Shown here: positions 56,258-64,000 of the stretch, one piece after another
Position numbering within the stretch: position 1 is the stretch's first letter
Layout of the letters: every line of letters begins with the position of its first letter
Source of the DNA: Multifurca ochricompacta
Lineage: Eukaryota > Basidiomycota > Agaricomycetes > Russulales > Russulaceae
Direction of reading: 5' to 3'
Length of the DNA stretch: 64,000 bases
Assembly (NCBI GenBank): GCA_022496185.1
Contig: WTXG01000001.1
Coordinates: forward strand, 1,550,001 to 1,614,000
The notes under the pieces: generated by a model
Database searches by the model: none
Seen by the model: only the letters and a program-made list of their open reading frames with translations
Told to the model about the DNA's origin: nothing
Position numbers and translations under genes: made by a program

Positions 56258-58288
56258 ATGCCACTCCCTATTGTGAAATGTGCCGGATACGTTAATAGCA
56301 TCCCCAGCGGAACGCCTTCATACCAAGTTACCGGAAAGAAGGACACCACCCTGATTTCTACTTATGGGTCCCTCGCCTTGCGGTCTCAATTCAGAGGTGA
56401 AGGTCGCGTTCAGGTCGAGCTGCCACCAGGTCTTCCCATTACATTTAACGGGCTTTTCCCGATCACAGCCTTCCTTCATAACTTCGGTTCCCCGATTGAT
56501 CCGGATTCCAAAGGGGTGGAGAATGTCGACAGGTGCGAACGCGCAGACGGGCGCCTTAATTACAAAATTATCCACGGTATCAAGTATGATGCATATCCGC
56601 GCAACGAGGTCCCATACTCTATGCTATACGACAGCATCACCCCTGAAAAGTGCGTTCCGTGTCGTATATCATGGACTTATTCACCGCTTAGATTTGCCTT
56701 CAGTGACTTTCACTCGTATGAGTTGATGCAAAAACTTACGGACAACAACTCTCCATCTTTTATCCGCAATCCCATATCAATACCTGTCCGCAATGCCCTT
56801 GACCTCGGCTGCGGGGATGGCCACTGGGTTGCACACGCTGCGCAAGCCTGGGGAACTCATGGAACAATGATCACCGGGATTGACATCCCACTTCCCGCCA
56901 AAGATGTACGGATGATACTCCCAGAGCCGGGTGCAGAAAATACAAAACTGCTCCTTCACAACTTGTGCGTGAACAATACAACATAGGTCTAAATTCTCGG
57001 TTGATCATGCATCTCAATTAGCATCACAGAAGAACTCCCATTTCCAGACAACTCTTTCGATTATGTGCGTTTAAATGACGTCGTTGCGGCGATCCCACGC
57101 GGACGCTGGGACTTTGTGCTCTCCGAAGTCCATCGCGTCCTGAGCCCAGGAGGCCGTTTCGAGCTTATCCACGACCAGCTCTGCTTTCCATCCGTTTTGC
57201 CGGAAATCCCTATCAGTTGCACCATCGCGCCATCATCTCTCGAACCTGATTGGGATTTGTCCTATGTCCACGAGGCCGCTGACGGGAAAGACGCTGTCAA
57301 TTGCGAAGATTCACCACCCTACAGGAAGAGTCCATATGAAGACTGGGAATTCGAAATGCGGAATTGCAGAGAGTTAGAGACACTTTACCTTGAAATGCTC
57401 GCCGAGAGGTATGGCATCCACCCACACCCCCATGATATCCTGGTGGACATCATCAAGAGGCAATTCAGTGGCGAGGGCTCGATCAAAGCTACCAAAGTCT
57501 ACGTTTGTCTTCCATCGCAGGATTTTATGGCTCGAAGCCATGCTGGGGCCTCGGAGAGTAGTGTAACTAAGAAGCGCGAAATTGGGATCAGCATATCTAT
57601 TGATTGGGGTCATGAACAGCCCAGTAAGGCGGACGTGAGGCCATTGGCCGCTCCGCCTTGTCCTGCCGAATTCGTGTCGCTGACAAACCTCCCTCCCGTT
57701 CTTAGCAAGAAGGCGGCAAGTGTAATGGGCGTGATGCAGCTATCTCCTACCGGTACACCGTATCAGCCACCTGGGGTCATCGTGGTGTGCACTTCTTCGG
57801 AGGGTTTGCGCTACCCTATGACGTTCCTGCCTGTTCCACCGGCTGAACTTGACATGCATTCAAACAAGCACGTACACTCAGTTTTAAGCGCAAAGCTCGC
57901 CTTAGAGGCATATATTGAGGAGCTCAGAGAGAACGGTAAACCTTCCATGTCTCGTGAAGCTTTGGGTGATGCGCTATGGCAGTACGGATTGTGAGTTTAT
58001 TTTCTTTGTCTTATTGATTATATGATTGTCCATCGTGTACATGCTTGCAGGTTCCGACGGAAACGGTTTAACTGGCCTGAGATGGACGCGTTTGCAGATG
58101 AGACGGAGTCAAGAGAGTCCGAAGGTGACTGTGTGTTGGACGAACAAAAGCATCACTTCACTCTGTCCGATATTCAAACTGTTGATGGCCTCACACCAAT
58201 TCGAGTATTTGAGATTTTCGAAGTGGTTAAGCCCACTCGAGTGGGAAACCACACGAAATGTAGTGATTCAACTCTCTCGGTGATTTAA
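56258..58288 (+). CDS. SAM-dependent methyltransferase, agaric-type, substrate unknown
   Basis: The start is MPLPIVKCAGYVNSIPSG. A long N-terminal region is followed by class I methyltransferase motif I, ALDLGCGDGHWVAHAA (about 56795), then GIDIPLP. An intron (about 56960-57020) leads to EELPFPDNSFDYVRLNDVVA and a motif near LSEVHRVLSPGGRFELI. A C-terminal extension of more than 200 residues (about 57270 onward) has PYEDWEFEMRNCRELETLYLE and HPHDILVDIIKRQFSG. Near the end is LGDALWQYGLFRRKRFNWPE, across an intron at about 57990-58050. Proteins of this layout occur in mushroom-forming fungi; their substrate is not known to me. The core chemistry (SAM-dependent methyl transfer) is secure from the motifs. 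The stop is at 58286. Confidence 0.78.
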
Positions 58289-58411
58289 TACATACCTATC
58301 ACGTTCATTTCTGACTGGCATTCAGATATTGTACGTCTGACAGCCCGAAGGTACAATTACCAGCTTAGTTTAATTAGCACGATCAGAATAGTACATCAGA
58401 TTGACGGCAGC

Positions 58412-59830
58412 CTAATGTAGACCTCCTGGATGGAGAATTATTTTGAAAATCTTAACTTCTGGACCAACACCTTCCGACTGTTCTAAGAATGAGACGCCAT
58501 TGTCGCGATCGGAGAGCATTATTTCTTCAGCCGACAGGTCATGTTCCGCTAAAGTCGGAATTTTGAGCGATCAGCATGAATGGCGAAGGATTGTGCCCAC
58601 CTAGTGACAAAATAAACGAGTTCAACAGGTCAGCACTCCGAATCGTCAGGGCGAGGTAGGCTATTCCTCCCAGTGGAGACTTCGTTGCCTGCAGTGCGAT
58701 ATAAAGAGTAGCAAGAAATGGAGTAATCATGTCCGGATGATACAGCTATGCACGGCCACCACCTGAGATCGAACTGCACAACTGCAAATGTAAGATTACG
58801 ATTACTCACAATATCTGCGCCGAGTATCAAATCTGGGTTGATACTATCCAAAGATGCCCGGAGGTTACGGGCACGATCCTGATAGAGCGCATCAAACCAG
58901 TCTAGCGACTTGACAGATATGCGTTCATGCACGTAAGACGCATCTGAAATGACTTAGCGGCACGCCGAGCAACATGGGCAATACGCCTACTGCATGATAA
59001 TCGCGTATTCTCGTAGCATCGTCTTAGAACAGCATCATTCACGTCGGTGAGGTAAAGTGCATTGTGCCCTGTCACCTCAGCACGGCTAACTTGGATGTCA
59101 GCTACTACAAGACCGAGGAACCCAGCGCCGGAGCCTAATTCTAGGATGGTTTTATTGACCAGGATAGCTAAGTGACAGGTGAATATTGCGAAGAGACTGT
59201 TAGCGCATGTCATACTTGGGTTCCGGATGAGAAATTGAGCTAAGATTAAACTAGCGCGCCATGTCCTTAGCCCAGTAGTGCCATTCTCAATAGTAGTGCG
59301 AGACTCGAACAGAGTGACAGAATGATATTCCGGAAAGATGGCATCAGTTGACGCCAGAGAACCAGATCGAACAGTCAAATTCCAGTAGTAGGTGACAAAA
59401 GACGGAGTTGGTGGTGAAACAACATCGTGAGCCCTACAAATCCGTTCGAGAAATGACCGGAAACTCGGAAACCTGAGGAACATACACCGGTTTACTCATA
59501 GCCACTAATGAAATCAATTGATCATATACCCGTTGATCAATCTCAGCATCCTCCTAAGCATGAATAGTTGGGAAATCCGAGGAAATGAAGGGGTATGCAT
59601 GTGCCTGCCTCATTTTCAAGTAAGGGCTCAAGGTGTTCAATCACCCACTTCCAAAAGAATAGCTGGTAGGTATGCGATGGCGGGTATTGTAACAAATGAG
59701 GATTGAGAAGGACAGAGGACAGTAGGAAGTCATGAACTTGAGAAAAGGGAAGATGAGAGGGAAATGATAACAACCGCGGGTGTTTCAGAGAAGAGTACGC
59801 CTGTAAAAGGCTGAACAGAGTAGGGTCCAT
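58412..59830 (-). CDS. Protein-lysine methyltransferase, EFM3/EEF2KMT (FAM86) type
   Basis: EFM3 methylates a lysine of translation elongation factor 2 in yeast. The protein starts MDPTLFSLLQAYSSLKHPRL. The family N-terminal region reads YQLFFWKWVIEHLEPLLENE, then EDAEIDQRVYDQLISLV, then PPTPSFVTYYWNL. The methyltransferase core has GTTGLRTWRASLILAQFLI and motif I LELGSGAGFLGLVV. Later come YLTDVNDAVLRRCYENTRL and VKSLDWFDAL, and the last catalytic block ends PDLILGADI (the EFM3 motif has D-x-x-YDP). The C-terminal exon has AEHDLSAEEIMLSDRDNGVSF and ends KIILHPGGLH. The first intron, about 59560-59612, has a GC donor. No frame break is needed. Assignment to EFM3 rather than another family-16 lysine methyltransferase rests on the N-terminal domain and overall pattern. 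Confidence 0.82.
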
Positions 59831-59996
59831 TATGGTGGTGGTGGTGGTGGTGGTCTGGTGGATGATGGTGGTGGGTGGTAACAGGTGACTCAATTTCAAT
59901 TTCACGTAAAGACAACACGTGATTTAGTGCCAACAACAATACTTACACTTTCCTCCTTTTCCTTTCTCTTTCTTTTCCTCTTGGGTGAATACGATT
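59831..59996. promoter_or_regulatory. Divergent promoter of EFM3-like and Bot1-like genes, with (GGT)n
   Basis: 166 bases separate two divergent starts. A (GGT)n microsatellite at 59833-59880 sits immediately upstream of the minus-strand start, and a long pyrimidine tract (59950-59985) precedes the plus-strand start. Regulatory role is inferred from arrangement. Confidence 0.5.
59833..59880. repeat. (GGT)n microsatellite
   Basis: GGT triplets with GAT interruptions, in the leader of the EFM3-like gene (CCA triplets on its coding strand). Confidence 0.88.
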
Positions 59997-61252
59997 ATGA
60001 TGCTTGTCCACCGTCGACTTCTCCCTCGACGTTTGTACCCTTTCTCCTCTACTTCACGTGCTACTTCTTCGTCTTCGAGAGAGAGCCAAGGCAAAGAGCA
60101 ACGCGACGGTGACTGGTCCGCTCCAAACGATCCAACGTGGGGTGTCTGGAAGAAGACTATTGGAAAACAATTTGATAAGCCACATAGGCCGTGTAATTGG
60201 CTTGGGGGAAAAGTAGTTGAGTTCGTCTCTATCTATGTGCCAAACCTCAACTCGTCACTTAACAGTTTCACCCACTTGCTTAGCCCTTTCCTTTGAACCC
60301 ATCCTTTAAACCCCCAACCCCTGTTTCGGATGCCCTCCGGAACACACTATTCCGGTCCTTCATGGCTAACCCAAAGACCAACTCCGTCCGCAACCTTGCT
60401 AGTCGGTATCATCTCAGCATCAAGCGCGTGGATGCTATCCTACGACTGAAAGGTCTTGAGGATACTTGGGTAAAGGTTTGTGCGCCCCTTGTTTAGTTTT
60501 TCTGCCCAGAGGAATCTGGCAGAATGATGTTTACAGCGATTAGTCTTGAAGACATAATAGTGGTTATATAATTGTTTTACTGCCCTGATGCTATCTCCTC
60601 ATCAACGTTAATGCAGTGCGCTAACTTAATCACTTTCAGGAGGTACAGCCATGTCATATCTGAGGTATATCGACTTTGCTGACCGGAAATCAGGGTAAGC
60701 CCCTTCAGACTGGATTTCTTAAAGGAATGGAGCAAATTCTTGGTGTCACCTATGATACTAGCAAGCATAAAACTCACGAGGATTGGGTTGAGAGCCGGAT
60801 TCAAACCGTCGAGGCTGACGCTCTAGATCAAGCTGAAGGCGATGATCAAGCGCGTACTCGATACCAGCGCATGTTTTGGGAGCCAGTGGTTGAAGGACAG
60901 GTTGGTAAATTCCATGCACCCATATATACTTCTCGGTCGATGGATCTTGCTTCAATAGAATACTGTTCTTCCCAATGCCTTGAAGAGGGCACGTGAAGAT
61001 GCTAAACGACATGGGCAGTCCGAGGATTCTTCGCAATCTATTGATGCCACTCTTCGTTATTCCCATGATGGCAAGGAGGGTTCGGAAGTTACAAACACCA
61101 GTGGAGCCACCATAAATCGGCCAGTTATCAAGTTTATCGATGTTGGCACCAAGTTTTTGGATCCGAAGGACCACACCCGCCGAATGAAAGAGAGTGAGCG
61201 GCGGGCGAAGGTCCGGAGTAAAAAGGCTCCGAGGCGCCATCTTGTTGTGTAG
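59997..61252 (+). CDS. Mitochondrial small ribosomal subunit protein, Bot1/mS45-like
   Basis: The N-terminus MMLVHRRLLPRRLYPFSSTS is rich in Arg and Ser, a mitochondrial presequence. Later blocks are WGVWKKTIGKQFDKPHRPCN and, after an intron at about 60215-60288, PFPLNPSFKPPTPVSDALRN. Next comes NSVRNLASRYHLSIKRVDAI with LRLKGLEDTW, the core of the Bot1 domain. Further exons give GFLKGMEQILGVTYDTSKHK, RYQRMFWEPV and the tail PVIKFIDVGTKFLDPKDHTR, ending KKAPRRHLVV. Bot1 is a mitoribosomal protein needed for mitochondrial translation in fission yeast; budding yeast Mrps35 (mS45) is the counterpart. Four introns are placed, the last at about 60901-60958. No frame break is needed in the parts checked. 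Confidence 0.82.
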
Positions 61253-61323
61253 ACATAGACGTTCGTGTTCATAAACGCTCAAGCCATGGATTGGCTTTAA
61301 TAATGGTAGTGAGGACCCTTAAC

Positions 61324-61968
61324 CTATTTGATGCGTAGCAACCTGCTTTGTCCAACTTGAATTATTTTGTAGTTGGCACGAGCTACGCTTGCTTTGATTC
61401 CAAGCACCAGCAGTTCAGCTGATATAGCCATTGTCAGCACAATCTTCTCTGATTGAGGTCGCACACGCAGGGTGAACCCTCTGGGTTCTTTCAAGAAGCC
61501 AAGCAAGACTGTACAACTTGAATGGAGCAGTGGATTTTTCCTAATTCCCCGAAGTTTCACAACGTGTTGGGATTCAAGTATTTGCGCCAACTCCCATTGA
61601 GGGTGGACCTGCACACAGGAAAGCTAGTCAGGGTCAGCACAATATTGAATTCAGCCAGCGCGAAAGACCCATAACATGGTCCTCAAATCAACATAAAGAA
61701 AATGGCACTGACTCTTCCCTCCATGTCCAGCTCGCATTTGGCCGAAGCGGTGCCTATTCTCATAACTTGACTGTGCACTCTTAAATGACTACTGACAAGG
61801 TCATCAAAGACGATAGCGTCAAAATCATGCTTGCCCAGTGATGAGCTGAATGTTGTCATCGATTGACCTAACGAAAGGGAGTGGCAAGACTTTCAACGAA
61901 ACCATAGCCGAATTATTGTCCATTCTCTCAAAGGACTGAAAAGTCTGCCCAATTCCGACAGTCGTCAT
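61324..61968 (-). CDS. Conserved-looking protein, function unknown
   Basis: The likely start, MTTVGIGQTFQSFERMDNNS, continues LKVLPLPFVRSIDDNIQLI. A one-base slip near 61840 then connects to a block with KHDFDAIVFDDLVSSHLRVH and AKCELDMEGR. After a GT-AG intron (about 61614-61725) it continues VHPQWELAQILESQHVVKLR, LLHSSCTVLLGFLKEPRGF and ISAELLVLGIKASVARANYK, ending RLLRIK. The product would be about 200 residues with a few hydrophobic stretches. I do not recognise the family. It converges with the Bot1-like gene (71 bases between stops). Confidence 0.5.
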
Positions 61969-62207
61969 TGCCTTCCAATCGACAGGGACTGGGACTGGGA
62001 CTGAGAATCAGGCATGGAGAAATTGCCAGATATGCTCATATCTACTGAGAAAGCAGGAGCACAGCCCCTCATGAGGTAACTCTAATGAATGGATGATAGA
62101 TCCGATTCTCGTGACGCCAGTATGAATGGATTCAGGTTTCTTCGTGAATATAGCATTGCGTATGCCAGCAAGTTTGTACTCTCACAAGCCTATCTCCCTA
62201 CCAGGCC

Positions 62208-64000
62208 TCAGCGCCGTGGGACGCCGCCTCTGCCCCGCCCACGCAGCGCGCGCTGCGCAGTGCCAGGTGGCGCTTTGGGTCCAGGATCGGGCTACATGCA
62301 TTTATAAGATGAGCTACTGAGATTGCTGCAAGGTGCAGCCCACTTACCCCCTCGCTCTGGGGATTCCTGACAGTCTCGTCCACAGAAATAATCAGGCACG
62401 CAGCCTCCACTGCGCTGCTGATCGCGTTGATTTTGATCAGGCTTGGCTCCCAAACGAATGCTTCCAAATTATCTCGGACACCATCAGGCCCATCAACATC
62501 CACGCCAACCCATTTCTCGTCGTGCGCATGTTTCATGCGGAGCTTATTTAAGATGTCAGTCGAATCGAGACCAGCATTGTCGCAGATCTGTCGAGGTATG
62601 ATTTCGAGGGCCTTAGCGAAAGCAATCTGGACGAGTTGAAGCTTTCCGGGAATAGAAAGCGCATGCTTTCGTATATGTGCAGAAAGGTCCATCTGTACGA
62701 CGTGTCATTTGATGTTGCCCACGTCAGAAAGAAAACACCTACCTCAATGGCTCCGCCACCGGCAACGACCTCCCCATTTCGCACTGCGCGCTTCACTACC
62801 ATCACAGCATCATGTAGACTGCGCTCCACCTCCTCGATAAACTGCTCAGCGCCACCGCGGAGGATTATCGTGCAGGTTTTCGCTTTGGGGCAATCTTCGA
62901 AAACATTGTACCGCTCGCCACCGATCTGTCGCTCCTCGGACTTGCCACATGTCCCGAGGTGCTCGCGGCTGATGTCAGAGGTCGTAGACTGTATCGAGCC
63001 GCCAACAGCTTGCACAACCGTCGGAGGTCTGCAGCAGGAACACGCCCGGCGCAGAAGATGTCCCGATCAGCAAACCACTGAGTAGCTAAATCGCCAATGG
63101 GAAGCTTGCTCAGTACGACCTTGGCACCAGTCTTTTCGATATCTTGCAGCTTGCGGTAGATGATTTCCCACTCAGCATCAACGATCGCCTGGTAATCGGA
63201 GACGGCATCCACACGAACTTCAGCGTTGTCCTTTTCCGCTTTGAGTTCAAGCTCTACGTTGAGTGATAGGATGAGAGGATTAGCGAATGATTTAGGCTGC
63301 TGTTCAGCACCAGCATAGGTGAACGTCTTTTTGAACGATACACCACGAATGAGAAGCGAGTCTTGCATACCGCCTCCGGGAATTTTTTTTACGCCGATGA
63401 GAGACTCATCCAATTCCTCCTGATCCAGGGACAGCACAGCATCCACGACCATTTTCGAGAAGAAAGGCTTTTCTGAGTGAATGAGCTTTGACGACATGGA
63501 CGTGGATGCGCACTTAAGTAGGAGGGAACGAAACTTGCTGAACAGTGCCGTTCAGTATGGATCCGGTGTCGAGATGTAATATCCTTACTCGGGGTCTGAA
63601 CGGTCAACTGATATTTGAATTTCTTTGATGCGATTAAGGCACTGAATAGAATAAAGGGTAAGTGAGGTAAACAAGTAGAAGAGACACGCACAAGCTGGGC
63701 AGCCTGACGGAAGCCCTTCATAATAATATGCGGGCTGACGTCCTCCTCTATATACCCTTTTATTTCCTTTAGTAGCTGGGCAGCGATAAGAACGACGCTT
63801 GTAGTGCCATCGCCGACCTCTGCGTCCTGAGCTCGTGCGATATCTACGAGTGTCCTGGCGGCAGGGTGAACTATGTCCAAAAGTTTAAGGATGGTAGCCC
63901 CATCATTGGTGATTTGTGCTTCTCCCCGATCATTCACAATGAGCTTGTCCATTCCCCTTGGTCCAAGTGTGCTTGCCAACATCTCGGCAATAGCTAGACA
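62208..64000 (-). CDS. CCT7: Chaperonin CCT subunit eta (CCT7), 5' end outside window
   Basis: CCT7 is one of eight subunits of the cytosolic TRiC/CCT folding ring for actin, tubulin and WD-repeat proteins. The window contains all but the first few dozen residues. Blocks are [40 protein letters not shown] and the ATPase motif [16 protein letters not shown] (about 63820). The apical domain follows with [20 protein letters not shown] and [20 protein letters not shown], then [20 protein letters not shown] and [11 protein letters not shown]. The equatorial C-terminus has [14 protein letters not shown] and [12 protein letters not shown] final intron (about 62293-62344) leads to a Gly/Arg tail, [12 protein letters not shown] one-base slip near 63008-63012 lies between the ADLRRLCK block and [11 protein letters not shown]. 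The start codon lies beyond 64000. Confidence 0.93.

Overview
This is nuclear DNA from a filamentous basidiomycete, most likely a mushroom-forming Agaricomycete. Almost every gene is split by short (about 45-70 base) GT-AG introns. Genes are dense and on both strands. The recognisable proteins (TAF2 with C-terminal bromodomains, HetC relatives, cerato-platanin, NTE1, LRP1, Bot1-type mitoribosomal protein) fit that group. I saw no CRISPR array, rRNA, convincing tRNA or intact transposon.

Layout. 1-9300: end of the PI3P 5-kinase FAB1 (+), the 40S assembly factor LTV1 (-), and TAF2 of TFIID (+) carrying three bromodomains. 9440-11600: a decayed HetC-family gene. 13000-20450: two related bHLH regulators (both -), separated by 5 kb of repeat-rich DNA that also holds a possible membrane-protein relic (-) and an unrecognised spliced gene (+). 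21169-24906: a very large Ser/Pro-rich protein of unknown function. 25267-31401: a secreted cerato-platanin with a Tyr/Pro/Thr repeat, an isocitrate/2-methylisocitrate lyase, and a protein with three homeodomains (all -). 32004-39425: pantothenate kinase, coatomer gamma and a CK1 delta/epsilon-type kinase (all -). 40412-48692: NTE1 and VPS33 (both +). 49188-53189: a tiny YABBY/HMG-like protein and a large F-box/LRR protein ending in a CaaX box. 53398-61968: LRP1/C1D (-) divergent from a GSKIP-domain gene (+), an unknown broken gene, an agaric-type methyltransferase (+), an EFM3/FAM86-type lysine methyltransferase (-) divergent from a Bot1-like mitoribosomal protein (+), and an unknown gene (-). 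62208-64000: most of CCT7 (-), cut by the window end.

The genes are mostly conserved housekeeping functions: endomembrane traffic (FAB1, COPG, VPS33, NTE1), ribosome biogenesis and RNA processing (LTV1, LRP1), transcription (TAF2, bHLH, homeodomain), metabolism (PanK, ICL family) and protein folding (CCT7). One functional link is known from yeast: the Hrr25-type CK1 phosphorylates Ltv1 during 40S maturation.

The main caveat is that many clearly conserved genes lose their reading frame by a single base inside an exon, often at a short homopolymer. The simplest explanation is uncorrected indels in a draft assembly. Broken frames here should not by themselves be read as pseudogenes. The HetC copy is the exception, since it also lacks a large internal block. 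The features most worth follow-up are the triple-homeodomain gene, whose three homeoboxes are each interrupted by an intron at the same place and phase, the triple-bromodomain TAF2, and the CaaX-terminated F-box protein.
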